Positions 1 through 8,167 of a stretch of 64,000 nucleotides of DNA are shown here, one piece after another (position 1 is the first letter of the stretch; the number at the start of each line of letters is the position of its first letter). The DNA is from Curvibacter gracilis ATCC BAA-807. GTDB taxonomy: Bacteria; Pseudomonadota; Gammaproteobacteria; Burkholderiales; Burkholderiaceae_C. Location of the stretch: the NCBI RefSeq assembly GCF_000518645.1, contig NZ_JADZ01000004.1, positions 548,209 through 612,208 on the forward strand. The letters run 5' to 3'. The notes under the pieces were generated by a model, which saw only the letters and a list, made by a program, of their open reading frames with translations, was not told the origin of the DNA and did no database searches. A program made the position numbers and the translations under genes.

Positions 1-951
1 GGCCGCGAAGGTGGTGTAGATCATCGAGCCGTCGAGGTTGAACGAATAGCCCAGCGGCAGCACGAAGCCGGTCACGCGCGGGCTCACGCCAAACTTTTCG
101 AGCTGTTCCATCAGCTTGGGGTAGACCGATTCGCTGCTGGCGGTCGAGAAGCCGATCAGCATCGGTGTGCGCACCAGCTTGACCAGGCGGAACACATCGC
201 GGCCCAGCACCAGGTAGCCTGCGGCGATCAACACCAACCACAGGGCGGCCAGGGCCAGGTAGAAGCTCAGCATGAAGCGGCCGAACACGCTCAGCATGCC
301 AATGCCCTGGGTGGTGATGGCGCCGGCCACGGCACCGAACACGCCCACGGGGGCAAAGCGCATCACGTAATCGGTGACCTTGAGCATCACGTGCACCACC
401 TCATCGAGGGTGGCCACCAGCGAACGGGCGGCCTGGTTGTGCAGGTGCCCCAGGGCCAGACCGAAGAACAGCGAGAACACCAGGATCTGCAGGATCGAGT
501 TGCTGGCCATCGACTCGACGATGCTCTTGGGGAACACCTGGGTGATGAACTCTTTGAGGTTGAGCGATCCGGTCTTGAGCTGGGTGCTCGTGCCCGCATC
601 GGGCAGCGGCACGCTCAAGGCGGCGCCGGGCTGCAGCAGGTTGGCAATCACCAGGCCCAGCAGCAGCGAGACCAGCGAGGCGCTCAGAAACCAGCCCACG
701 GCGCGGGTGCCGATGCGGCCCACGGCCTTCGAGTCACCCATGTTGGCCAGCCCGGCGGCCAGCGTGGCAAAAACCAGCGGCGCAATGATCATCTTGATCA
801 TGCGCAGGAAGATGTCGGTCAGGATGCTGAAGTAGCCCGCGATGTCTTTCGCGGCTTCGGGGCTGGGGGCATATTCATGGCAGGCATAGCCGACCAGCAC
901 GCCCAGGACCATGGCCAGGATGACCAGGGTGGTCAAGCGATTGAGTTTCAT
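1..951 (-). CDS. Dicarboxylate/amino acid:cation symporter (DctA/GltP family), 3' end outside window
   Basis: Inner-membrane symporter of the DAACS family that takes up C4-dicarboxylates or acidic amino acids with protons or sodium. Reading leftward from the ATG at 951 gives 317 codons of uninterrupted hydrophobic protein. Visible family signatures are the serine-rich hairpin motif TASSESVYP and the transport motif LPLGYSFNLDGSMIY close to the window edge. The usual family length is about 430 residues, so roughly the last quarter lies outside. The start follows a noncoding stretch and begins MKLNRLTTLVILAMVLGVLVG, a normal first membrane helix. Substrate cannot be decided between dicarboxylate and glutamate/aspartate, so no gene symbol is given. 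It is divergent from the Ric gene. Confidence 0.9.
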   Translation of the reverse strand, partial: MKLNRLTTLVILAMVLGVLVGYACHEYAPSPEAAKDIAGYFSILTDIFLRMIKMIIAPLVFATLAAGLANMGDSKAVGRIGTRAVGWFLSASLVSLLLGLVIANLLQPGAALSVPLPDAGTSTQLKTGSLNLKEFITQVFPKSIVESMASNSILQILVFSLFFGLALGHLHNQAARSLVATLDEVVHVMLKVTDYVMRFAPVGVFGAVAGAITTQGIGMLSVFGRFMLSFYLALAALWLVLIAAGYLVLGRDVFRLVKLVRTPMLIGFSTASSESVYPKLMEQLEKFGVSPRVTGFVLPLGYSFNLDGSMIYTTFAA

Positions 952-1367
952 GTTGTTTTCCGATGGATGCGATCTGTCGTCCGAGGGGGCGGAAGTCCCT
1001 GTCGACCAGGCCGCACCCAGCCCACGCCCGGCCACCCGTTGAAGGGGGCGCTGCGCGAATCGGGTCAGTTCTTGTCTCCAGGAAATTCAGGGCCACGCCA
1101 GGCGCAGCCGCCTTCTGTTTTGCACGGAGCGTGCCAGTCCTTGCCGTGCGCAAGAGGCTTGATTTGAAAGGGAAATTTCGGACCCCTGGCAGGCTTCTGG
1201 TCGGAAATCCGAATCCTGCGTCCGGATGGGTGTTCGGAAATCCGAATGCTTGGCGCCGTTGCGGCAACTGGCCCCGATCTGCACAGGGTTTTAAAAAATC
1301 ATTCGACAGGCATGTTCTTGTTTTTTAAGATGTGCAAGTAATACATCTATTTAAAAAGGACCTCTCC
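952..1367. other. Divergent intergenic region with repeated palindromes
   Basis: This 416-base gap separates two divergent genes and carries no convincing gene. It holds two copies of TCGGAAATCCGAAT (1201-1214 and 1234-1247), each built on the inverted repeat TCGGA-AA-TCCGA, with starts 33 bp apart. A weaker relative (GGAAATTTCGGA) lies at 1171-1182. The rest up to about 1150 is GC-rich with no recognisable signal. An NsrR-type operator sits at its right end and is listed separately. Confidence 0.6.
1327..1349 (+). promoter_or_regulatory. NsrR-type operator upstream of ric
   Basis: The half-sites AAGATGTGCAA and TAATACATCTA form an 11-1-11 inverted repeat around a central G. This matches the known NsrR layout (AAGATG near the left end, CATCT near the right). 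It ends five bases before the AAAAGGA ribosome site of the following ric gene. NsrR is the nitric-oxide-sensing Fe-S repressor known to control ytfE/ric genes in beta- and gammaproteobacteria. The regulator gene itself is not in the window. Confidence 0.75.
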
Positions 1368-2111
1368 ATGAACACCGCCGAGCTCGAACCCACAGCCGCC
1401 CAGGCCACGGCCAACCCCCTCATTGACCAGGCCCTGGGTCGCATTGCGGTACAACTGCCGGGTGCCACAGCGGTGTTCCGCCGCCTCAAGCTCGACTTTT
1501 GCTGTGGGGGTCAGATCAGCCTGGGTCAGGCGGCACAAGACAAGGGGCTGGACCTGGCGGCGCTGCTGCGCGAACTGGGCGGCCTGCAGCGTGACGACAC
1601 CCCCACGGCACCGGTGCAGGCGCCGGCCCTCATCGACCACATCCTGGAGCGTTTTCACGCGGTGCACCGCGAGCAGCTGCCCGAGCTGATCCGCATGGCA
1701 CGCCGGGTCGAGGCGGTGCACCGTGATCATCCCCAGGTTCCGGCCGGCCTGGCCGCGCACCTGGAGCACATGGAGCAAGAGCTGCTGGACCACATGGCCA
1801 AGGAGGAGAACGTGCTGTTCCCCATGCTCAAGGCCGGCGGCAACGCCTTTGTACCGCAACCGATCGCCATGATGCGCCATGAGCATGTGTCCCACGGCGC
1901 CGAACTGGCCCGCATGCTGGCCCTGGCCCACGACATGGTGCCGCCCCCCGGGGCCTGCAACACCTGGCAGGCGCTGTATGCCGGGCTGCAGCAGTTCCAT
2001 GACGACCTGATCCAGCACATCCACCTCGAAAACAACCTGTTGTTTCCGCAGTTCGAGCCGGCCATGGCCCAGGCGGCCGGTGCGTGCGAAGGGGCTTGTT
2101 CCTGCGCATGA
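1368..2111 (+). CDS. ytfE: Iron-sulfur cluster repair di-iron protein (Ric/YtfE/ScdA family)
   Basis: Cytoplasmic di-iron protein that restores Fe-S clusters damaged by nitric oxide or oxidants. The N-terminal ScdA domain carries the hallmark DFCCGG (Cys45-Cys46). The C-terminal hemerythrin-like domain has regularly spaced His and Glu residues (HAVHREQLPEL, HLEHMEQELLDHMAKEE, MRHEHVSHG, HIHLENNLLFPQ). The predicted length is 247 residues, slightly above the usual ~220, with a Cys-containing tail (CEGACSCA). The start at 1368 is chosen because AAAAGGA lies at 1354-1360; an upstream in-frame codon at 1332 would fall inside the operator. The adjacent NsrR-type site suggests NO induction, which fits the denitrification genes in this window. 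Confidence 0.93.
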   Translation: MNTAELEPTAAQATANPLIDQALGRIAVQLPGATAVFRRLKLDFCCGGQISLGQAAQDKGLDLAALLRELGGLQRDDTPTAPVQAPALIDHILERFHAVHREQLPELIRMARRVEAVHRDHPQVPAGLAAHLEHMEQELLDHMAKEENVLFPMLKAGGNAFVPQPIAMMRHEHVSHGAELARMLALAHDMVPPPGACNTWQALYAGLQQFHDDLIQHIHLENNLLFPQFEPAMAQAAGACEGACSCA

Positions 2112-2183
2112 AGGCTGTCGCGCGGTGAGGGTTTGCCGCATGATGTCCTGTGATGCCACCATCTGCCACCTGCTTCGCCCGCC

Positions 2184-2744
2184 ATGAACGCCACCGTCCG
2201 ACTCGCCAACCCCTCTTTGCTGCCCGGCCGCCCCGGGCCAGACGCCAGCTATGCGGCCCCTTACGAGATGCTGGCCGCATGCCACGACAAGGTGCTGCGC
2301 ATGCTCGACCTGCTGGAACGCCTGCAGGCCCACCTGCGTGAACAGGGGCCTGACGGCCAGGCGGCGCAGGCCGCGCAGGCCGCGCGCGACGTGATGCGCT
2401 ACTTTGACCTGGCCGCGCCGCTGCACCATGAAGACGAGGAGCGGCATGTGTTCCCGCTGCTGTTGCACAGCGGCAACCCGGCCTGGGTGGCCCTGGCTGG
2501 GCGATTGCAGCAGGAGCACCGCGCCATGGCCCCGGCCTGGGCGGCGCTGCGCCAACAGCTTGAACGGGTGGCTGCGGGTCAGGGCCAGTCGCTGCAGGCC
2601 GAGGGCTTTGCCAGCCTGTACCGTGCCCACCTGCAGGCCGAAGACGAACTGGCCTACCCAAGCGCGCGTGGCCTGTGCAACGAGGCCTTGAGCGCTGAAA
2701 TGAGCCGCGACATGATGCAGCGCCGAGGCTTGCCGGGGCTGTGA
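2184..2744 (+). CDS. Hemerythrin HHE-domain protein
   Basis: A 186-residue protein with an HHE cation-binding four-helix fold. Candidate iron ligands are in CHDKVLRMLDLLE, LHHEDEERHVFPLLLH and QEHRAMAPAWAAL, with E..DE..YP near the end. Such proteins bind a non-heme di-iron site that can hold O2 or NO. It lies 72 bases downstream of ric on the same strand and may be co-transcribed, so a nitrosative or oxidative stress role is likely but inferred. No N-terminal ScdA domain is present, so it is not a second Ric. The region 2745-2915 beyond it has no gene. Confidence 0.8.
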   Translation: MNATVRLANPSLLPGRPGPDASYAAPYEMLAACHDKVLRMLDLLERLQAHLREQGPDGQAAQAAQAARDVMRYFDLAAPLHHEDEERHVFPLLLHSGNPAWVALAGRLQQEHRAMAPAWAALRQQLERVAAGQGQSLQAEGFASLYRAHLQAEDELAYPSARGLCNEALSAEMSRDMMQRRGLPGL

Positions 2745-2915
2745 CGCCCCCGATCAAGGGGTGATGAAAAGCGGGCCCGCCTCGCCAGGGTGGATTCATG
2801 TCTGCCCACCATTGAGAAACTGAAAGAAAAGGCGTTCAGACTTGGAGCGAGGCAGGCCCTGAAACAGCCTGCAGGGCAGGGTGGCCGGCCCGGGCCAGGT
2901 AGCGGGTCTTCCGGG

Positions 2916-3179
2916 CTAGGCGCCTTGCGCGGCGGCGGGCCGGTCGAGGTGCTCGCGGATGACGGTGCTCAGCTCGTCCAGCGTCAGGCGTTCTCTGGCG
3001 CTTTCCACGCGTTCCTCGGGAATGCGCACCTGGAAGGCATCTTCCAGCGCGAAGACAAACTCCATCAACGACAAGGAATCCAGGCCCAGGTCCTGCAAGG
3101 TGGCGCTGGGCTTGATCAGCGCCCCCTCCACGTGAAATTTGTCCATCAGGATCTGCTGGACGGTGTGCTCGATGTTCAT
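2916..3179 (-). CDS. Stand-alone acyl carrier protein
   Basis: An 87-residue acidic protein of the phosphopantetheine-binding family. The attachment motif LGLDSLSLMEF is intact, with Ser35 as the predicted 4'-phosphopantetheine site, and the helix after it (EDAFQVRIPEE) is typical. It would carry acyl or aminoacyl groups as a thioester. It is not beside fatty-acid genes. It follows the PepSY gene by 61 bases on the same strand and so may lie in the Fur-controlled leftward transcript. No ligase or synthase partner is seen within several kb, so its acyl partner is unknown. The true housekeeping AcpP should be elsewhere. Confidence 0.85.
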   Translation of the reverse strand: MNIEHTVQQILMDKFHVEGALIKPSATLQDLGLDSLSLMEFVFALEDAFQVRIPEERVESARERLTLDELSTVIREHLDRPAAAQGA

Positions 3180-3240
3180 GGGGGTGTTTGAAGCAGGTGT
3201 TGTCTGTGTGAGGGGCGTTTGGCGGGCCGGGCCGGGCGGC

Positions 3241-3939
3241 TTACAGGCGGGCCAGGACCATGCCCAGTGCCGTCAGCACCGAGACACTGAAGATGCCCAC
3301 CCCCACGGCGCGTCGGCGGTTCATCTGCACCCACAGGATCACGCCCGAGATCGACAGAAAGACCATGCTGCCCGCGATCGTGTCGACCAGCAGGATCCAG
3401 GGCACGGTCATGCCCGTGCCCTTGTGCAGATTGGTCAGCGCAGCGATGAAGCCGTGCTGTGTGGTGTTGATGCCGACGGAGCGGTTGCCCTTCCAGTACT
3501 CGACCTGCACGGTCTCGTGCGGGCCACCGAAGTTGAACACCCAGCGCTCCGGCTGGCGCGGCGCCTCACCCTGAGTGGCGCCTTTTTCGGCCCAGGGCAG
3601 GGCTTTGGCGGGGTCGATGCGCACGCTGTTGGGCGGGCCCGAGAAGCCCAGCGCGGGGGCCAGCCATTGGCCCATGGCCTCGGGGGTGCTGGGGGGCGGG
3701 TCGGCCAGCGCCATCTGGGCATGGCTTTTCTGCTGGTTCAAGGGCAGCTTGAGCACGGCCCGGTGGTTCAGCCAGATGCCGCTCAGGCCAAAGACCAGGC
3801 CCAGCAAGGCGCCCCACAGCCCGATCCAGCCGTGGGTCTTGCGCACCCAATGCACAAAGCGCGAGTAGGTCTGGTGGCGGCGTTTGGCGCGGGCGGCATC
3901 TGCCGACGGGTTCTTGGCGCTGGCTTCTAGGGTTGTCAT
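3241..3939 (-). CDS. PepSY-associated membrane protein
   Basis: About 232 residues. The order is a basic N-terminus, one membrane helix (IGLWGALLGLVFGLSGIWL), a periplasmic PepSY-like segment rich in Trp/Gly, then two further helices (MTVPWILLVDTIAGSMVFLSISGVILW and the C-terminus). PepSY-TM proteins often accompany siderophore or heme receptors and are suspected ferric-reductase or uptake helpers. The start at 3939 (MTTLEAS) is preferred over in-frame codons at 4014 and 4071, because those overlap or abut the Fur box. It is divergent from the heme receptor and probably shares its iron control. Confidence 0.82.
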   Translation of the reverse strand: MTTLEASAKNPSADAARAKRRHQTYSRFVHWVRKTHGWIGLWGALLGLVFGLSGIWLNHRAVLKLPLNQQKSHAQMALADPPPSTPEAMGQWLAPALGFSGPPNSVRIDPAKALPWAEKGATQGEAPRQPERWVFNFGGPHETVQVEYWKGNRSVGINTTQHGFIAALTNLHKGTGMTVPWILLVDTIAGSMVFLSISGVILWVQMNRRRAVGVGIFSVSVLTALGMVLARL

Positions 3940-4016
3940 GGCAACAAGGCGTGGGTGGGGCGGGGCACTGGATCGGTGCTTTTCTGTCAAGGGGGCAGGT
4001 GACCGTTCAGACATCG

Positions 4017-4035
4017 AATGATAACCATTATCATC
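4017..4035. promoter_or_regulatory. Fur box (PepSY side)
   Basis: AATGATAACCATTATCATC is a near-perfect version of the 19-bp Fur consensus built from GATAAT-type repeats. It lies in the divergent gap between the PepSY gene and the TonB receptor gene, close to the start region of PepSY. Fur with Fe2+ would repress here in iron-rich cells. It is AT-rich within a GC-rich surrounding, which makes a chance match unlikely. Confidence 0.85.
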
Positions 4036-4083
4036 TAATCCAATGACCTGCCAGCGAGAAGTCTTCTTCATGAAGGTGTCTCA

Positions 4084-4102
4084 AATAAGAATAAATCTCA
4101 TC
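4084..4102. promoter_or_regulatory. Second Fur box (receptor side)
   Basis: AATAAGAATAAATCTCATC keeps the ATAAGAAT / TCTCAT pattern of Fur sites, with a few departures from the consensus. It lies 67 bp (start to start) from the first box and about 160 bases before the receptor start. It plausibly serves the rightward hmu promoter while the other box serves the leftward one. Confidence 0.65.
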
Positions 4103-4259
4103 TAGAATGCAAACAACGCTGGGGTCAAAAGCCCGGCGCCAAGCCCTTTGCCGTCCTGGCCGTCTGGCTGGGATGCTGTCCTCGGGCTTTCTTTCGTCAC
4201 ACCCTCTGCACCAGCAAGCGCTTGCCAGCCAGTGCCTAAATTCAGTTTTAGGAACCACC

Positions 4260-6449
4260 ATGCTGCGCAAGAAGAAGATCGCGCTGGCGCTGGGCCTGGT
4301 CTGGGGCTCGGCCCCGACCCTGCTGCTGGCCCAGTCCGCTCCGCCGCCACAGGCCGAGCCCACCCGCCTCGATGAGGTCACCGTCAGTGCCACCCGCTCG
4401 GAACGCCGGGTGGACAAGGTGCCGGCCACCGTGACCGTCACCCCGGCCGCCCAGATCGAGCAGAGTGGGGCACGCGACATCAAGGATGTGTTCCGTGATG
4501 AGCTCGATGTGTCCGTGCGGGCCGCGCCCACCCGCTTCACCGCCGCCGGGGCATCCACCGGCCGGGCCGGCAACGAGGGCATCAACATCCGGGGGCTGGA
4601 GGGCAACCAGGTGCTGATGCTGGTCGATGGCATCCGCGTGCCCAACAGCTTCTCCTTCGGCTCGTTTGCCTCCGGTCGGGGTGACTACCTCGATGTGGAT
4701 GGCATCAAGACCGTCGAAGTGCTGCGGGGCCCGGCGTCCACCCAGTTCGGCAGCGATGGACTGGCCGGCGCGGTCAGCTTTCGCACCCTCGACCCGGGCG
4801 ATCTGCTCAAGCCGGGGCAGACCGTGGGGGGCTTTGCGCGCTCCAGCTATGCATCGGTGGACCGGTCCTGGTCCAACACCCTGGGCGTGGCCGGCGCCGA
4901 TGAGCGTTGGCAGGGCATGTTGCTGGGCAGCTACCGCCAGGGCCACGAGGTGGGCAACCAGGGCAGCAACGGTGCCTTGAACGCCAACCGCACCACGCCC
5001 AACCCGGTGGACTACAACAACCGCTACCTGCTGGGCAAGGCGTCTCTGAAGATCGACCCGACCCAGCAACTGGGCTTCACCTTCGAAACCCAGAAGCGCA
5101 AGCAGGACACCGAGGTCTACTCGGCCCGGGCCGTGCCGCCGCTGAGCTCGACCAGCGTCATCGATCTGGACGCGCGCGACCACATCGAACGCAACCGCCT
5201 CTCGCTGGAGCACCGCTTCAACGACCTCAACGCCCTGGGCATTCAGCGCGCCGAAACCCGCCTCTACTGGCAAGACGCCAAGGTCAGCCAGTACGGCGCC
5301 GAAGACCGCTACACCGCAGCCGACCGAACCCGTGACACCCGCTACCGCAGCAAGGTGGCCGGCTTCTCGACCCTGCTCGAAAGCAATCTCACGGGCTGGC
5401 TCAACCAGCGCCTCACCTATGGTGCGGATTGGAGCCGCAGCAAGATCAGCGGGGTGCGCGACGGCACGGTGCCGCCCTTTGGCGAAACCTTTCCGACCAA
5501 GCCCTTCCCGGACACCGACCACGTGCTGGCCGGCGCCTTTGTGCAAAGCGAGATCCAGGCCGGGGCGTTCAGCATCGTCCCGGGCCTGCGCTTCGATCAC
5601 TACAAGCTCTCACCGTCCACCGCAGGCTACAGCGGCACGGCCGTCAGCCTGTCCGGCCAGGCCGTCACGCCGCGCCTGGGGGTGGTGTGGCAATGGGCAC
5701 CAGCCTTCGCGCCTTATGGCCAGTGGGCCAAGGGCTTTCGGGCCCCCACGCCCGACCAGGTCAACAACGGTTTCAGCAACCTGGCTTCGGGCTACACCAC
5801 CGTCGGCAATGCGAATCTGAAAGCCGAGCACGCCGACAGCCTGGAGCTGGGCTTTCGCGGCCGACTGGAGCGGGTGCGCTACTCGGTGGCGGCCTTTGAC
5901 AACCGCTACCGCGACTTCATCAGCCAGCAGGCGGTGGGGGGCGCCGGCACGGCGGCCAACCCGACGGTGTTCCAGTACATCAACCTGGCCAATGCCCGCA
6001 TCCATGGCCTGGAGGCGCGCTCGGAGTGGGCCCTGGACCGGGGCTGGACGGCCACCGCCGGCTTTGCCTACGCCAAGGGCCACAGCGAAGCCAAAGGCGT
6101 CAAGACCCCGCTGGACACGGTTCAGCCCTTCAGGCTGGCCCTGGGGCTGCGCCACGAGCAGGCCACCTGGGGGGCGCGTGCCCAGCTGGTGCACAGCGCC
6201 GGCAAGGCCAGCAGCGACATCTCCACCGGTGCAGCGCAGTTCTCCCCACCGGCCTACAACGTGCTGGACCTGGGCTGGCACTGGAAGCTGCGGCCCCAGG
6301 TGACCCTGAACGCCAACCTCAACAACGTCTTCAACGCCCGGTACTGGCGCTGGTCCGACGTCAGCGGCCTGGCTGCCAGCAGCACGGTGGCCGATGCCTA
6401 CACCGCACCCGGGCGCAATGCCCAGGTCTCTGTTCGTTACGACTTCTGA
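4260..6449 (+). CDS. hmuR: TonB-dependent heme/hemoglobin receptor
   Basis: Outer-membrane beta-barrel receptor that imports heme using TonB energy. A signal peptide (MLRKKKIALALGLVWG, cleavage near LLLAQSA) is followed by the TonB box DEVTVSATR. The plug domain contains GLEGNQVLMLVDGIRVP and VEVLRGPAS. The barrel contains FRAP followed by a NANLKAE segment, close to the FRAP/NPxL signature of heme receptors, and ends in VRYDF with the terminal Phe expected for barrel assembly. It has 729 residues, normal for the family. Start 4260 is chosen for AGGA at 4250 and the signal peptide; a longer reading from 4107 would bury it. It is first of a Fur-preceded heme operon. Confidence 0.92.
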   Translation: MLRKKKIALALGLVWGSAPTLLLAQSAPPPQAEPTRLDEVTVSATRSERRVDKVPATVTVTPAAQIEQSGARDIKDVFRDELDVSVRAAPTRFTAAGASTGRAGNEGINIRGLEGNQVLMLVDGIRVPNSFSFGSFASGRGDYLDVDGIKTVEVLRGPASTQFGSDGLAGAVSFRTLDPGDLLKPGQTVGGFARSSYASVDRSWSNTLGVAGADERWQGMLLGSYRQGHEVGNQGSNGALNANRTTPNPVDYNNRYLLGKASLKIDPTQQLGFTFETQKRKQDTEVYSARAVPPLSSTSVIDLDARDHIERNRLSLEHRFNDLNALGIQRAETRLYWQDAKVSQYGAEDRYTAADRTRDTRYRSKVAGFSTLLESNLTGWLNQRLTYGADWSRSKISGVRDGTVPPFGETFPTKPFPDTDHVLAGAFVQSEIQAGAFSIVPGLRFDHYKLSPSTAGYSGTAVSLSGQAVTPRLGVVWQWAPAFAPYGQWAKGFRAPTPDQVNNGFSNLASGYTTVGNANLKAEHADSLELGFRGRLERVRYSVAAFDNRYRDFISQQAVGGAGTAANPTVFQYINLANARIHGLEARSEWALDRGWTATAGFAYAKGHSEAKGVKTPLDTVQPFRLALGLRHEQATWGARAQLVHSAGKASSDISTGAAQFSPPAYNVLDLGWHWKLRPQVTLNANLNNVFNARYWRWSDVSGLAASSTVADAYTAPGRNAQVSVRYDF

Positions 6450-6463
6450 AGAAAGGACCCGTC

Positions 6464-7051
6464 ATGTCCCAGACGATGCCCCAGACCACCCTCAAGACCA
6501 CGCTCAAGACCCCCGACCTCCTGGCCGTGATGGACGAATGCCGCCGCTTTCCCGGGCAGTTCCAGAGCCTGCACCTGGCCACCTGCAACGCCGACGGCGA
6601 GCCCGAAGCCAGCTATGCGGCCTATGTGGAGCACCAGGGCAGCTACTACGTCTACACCAGCGAGCTTTCGGCCCACACCGCCAACCTGGCGGCCCGCGGC
6701 CGCAGTTCAGTGCTGTTCATCGAGAGCGAGGCCCAGGCCAAGCACCTGTTTGCACGCCGTCGCCTGACCCTGCAGTGCGCCGCCACCGAGTGCCCACGCG
6801 GCAGCGGCGAGTTCGACCTGGTCCTGGACCGGTTCGTGGACCAGTTCGGCGGCTTCATGGCGATGCTGCGCAAGCTGACCGATTTCCATCTGTACCGCCT
6901 GCAGCCGCTCAGCGGTGCTTATGTGGCCGGCTTTGCCCAGGCCTACACCCTGGGGGGCGAAGGCCTGAGCGAGATCCGGCACCGGCGCGAGCAAGGCCAC
7001 CGCAGCCCCGATCAGGCCACCGCCGTGGCCCTGGACGCAGCGGCGCGGTGA
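6464..7051 (+). CDS. HugZ/HutZ-like heme utilization protein
   Basis: 195-residue protein of the FMN-binding split-barrel (pyridoxamine-phosphate-oxidase-like) superfamily. The stretches LHLATCNADGEPEASYAAYVE and YYVYTSELSAHTANL are typical of HugZ-type proteins. Members bind heme and degrade it, or help release iron from it. The ribosome site GAAAGGA lies at 6450-6457, just after the receptor stop, so translation as part of the heme operon is clear. The C-terminal segment FMAMLRKLTDFHLYRLQP contains a His at a position often used for heme binding; this assignment is inference. It coexists with an HmuS, giving two candidate heme-processing proteins. Confidence 0.85.
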   Translation: MSQTMPQTTLKTTLKTPDLLAVMDECRRFPGQFQSLHLATCNADGEPEASYAAYVEHQGSYYVYTSELSAHTANLAARGRSSVLFIESEAQAKHLFARRRLTLQCAATECPRGSGEFDLVLDRFVDQFGGFMAMLRKLTDFHLYRLQPLSGAYVAGFAQAYTLGGEGLSEIRHRREQGHRSPDQATAVALDAAAR

Positions 7052-7084
7052 CGCCCGCAGCCCTCCCACTCTTCAGGAGCTTTC

Positions 7085-8167
7085 ATGAACGCTTCCCCCC
7101 AGTCCCTCCGCGATTCATTTCGCCTGCTGCGCGGCGACGGCAAGGTCCGGCACCGCGACATCGCCCAGCAACTGCGCGTGTCCGAGGGCGCGTTGATCGC
7201 GGCGCACACCGGCACGCCGCCCGACGACCCGCAGGCCCTGCTTCAGGCCACGCGCCTGCGCCCCCAGTGGCCCGCCATCGTGCAGGCCTTGCCGAGCCTG
7301 GGCGAGGTGATGGCCCTGACGCGCAATGCCTCTTGCGTGCATGAGAAGACCGGCACCTACCGCCAACCCTGCGTGCACGAGCAGGTGGGCCTGGTCTTGG
7401 GCCCTGACATCGACCTGCGCCTGTTCTATTCGGCCTGGGCCCATGGCTTTGCCGTGCAGGAGCGCACGGGCCAGGGCCTGCAGCGCAGCCTGCAGTTCTT
7501 CGATGCGGCGGGCATGGCCCTGCACAAGGTGTTTCTGCGGCCTGCCAGTGATGTGGCGGCCTATGCCGAGCTGGTGCAGGCCTGGGCCGACCCCGACCAG
7601 ACGGCCCGCCTGGGCATGCAGGCATCGGCGCCCCGCGAGCCCGAGCGGGCCGATGCCGACATCGACGTGACCGGCCTGCGCCAGGCTTGGGGCGCCTTGC
7701 GCGACACCCATGATTTTGCGGGCCTGCTCAAGGCCTTCGGCACCACCCGCACCCAGGCCCTGCGCCTGGCCGAGCCCCGCTTCGCCCAGGCCGTGCAGCC
7801 CGAAGACTGCCAGGGCCTGCTGCAAGCCGCGGCGGCACAAGGCGTGGCGATCATGGTCTTTGTGGGCAACCCGGGGGCCATCCAGATCCACACCGGCCCG
7901 GTGCGCCAGGTGGCGGTCATGGGCCCCTGGCTCAATGTGCTCGACCCGGGCTTCAACCTGCACCTGCGCGAAGACCACATTGCCAGCGCCTGGGTGGTCA
8001 GAAAGCCCACTGTCGACGGGCTGGTGAGTTCGCTGGAGCTGTTCGACAGCCAGGGCGACACCCTCGCCATGCTGTTCGGTGCCCGCAAGCCTGGGCAGCC
8101 CGAGGCCTGCGACTGGCGAGCCCTGCTCGACACCCTGACTGAGGAGCGCCGCCCATGTCTGGTGTGA
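7085..8167 (+). CDS. hmuS: Hemin-degrading factor / cytoplasmic heme chaperone HmuS
   Basis: 360-residue cytoplasmic protein of the HemS/HmuS/ChuS family, which accepts heme from the ABC importer and passes on or degrades it. It shows the duplicated family layout: an N-terminal half (RLLRGDGKVRHRDIAQQLRVSEGALIAAHTG) and a C-terminal half (FVGNPGAIQIHTGPVRQVAVMGPWLNVLDPGFNLHLRED). Conserved His residues occur in IQIHTGP and NLHLRED. It lies 33 bases after the HugZ gene and overlaps hmuT by 13 bases, consistent with translational coupling. Confidence 0.93.
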   Translation: MNASPQSLRDSFRLLRGDGKVRHRDIAQQLRVSEGALIAAHTGTPPDDPQALLQATRLRPQWPAIVQALPSLGEVMALTRNASCVHEKTGTYRQPCVHEQVGLVLGPDIDLRLFYSAWAHGFAVQERTGQGLQRSLQFFDAAGMALHKVFLRPASDVAAYAELVQAWADPDQTARLGMQASAPREPERADADIDVTGLRQAWGALRDTHDFAGLLKAFGTTRTQALRLAEPRFAQAVQPEDCQGLLQAAAAQGVAIMVFVGNPGAIQIHTGPVRQVAVMGPWLNVLDPGFNLHLREDHIASAWVVRKPTVDGLVSSLELFDSQGDTLAMLFGARKPGQPEACDWRALLDTLTEERRPCLV

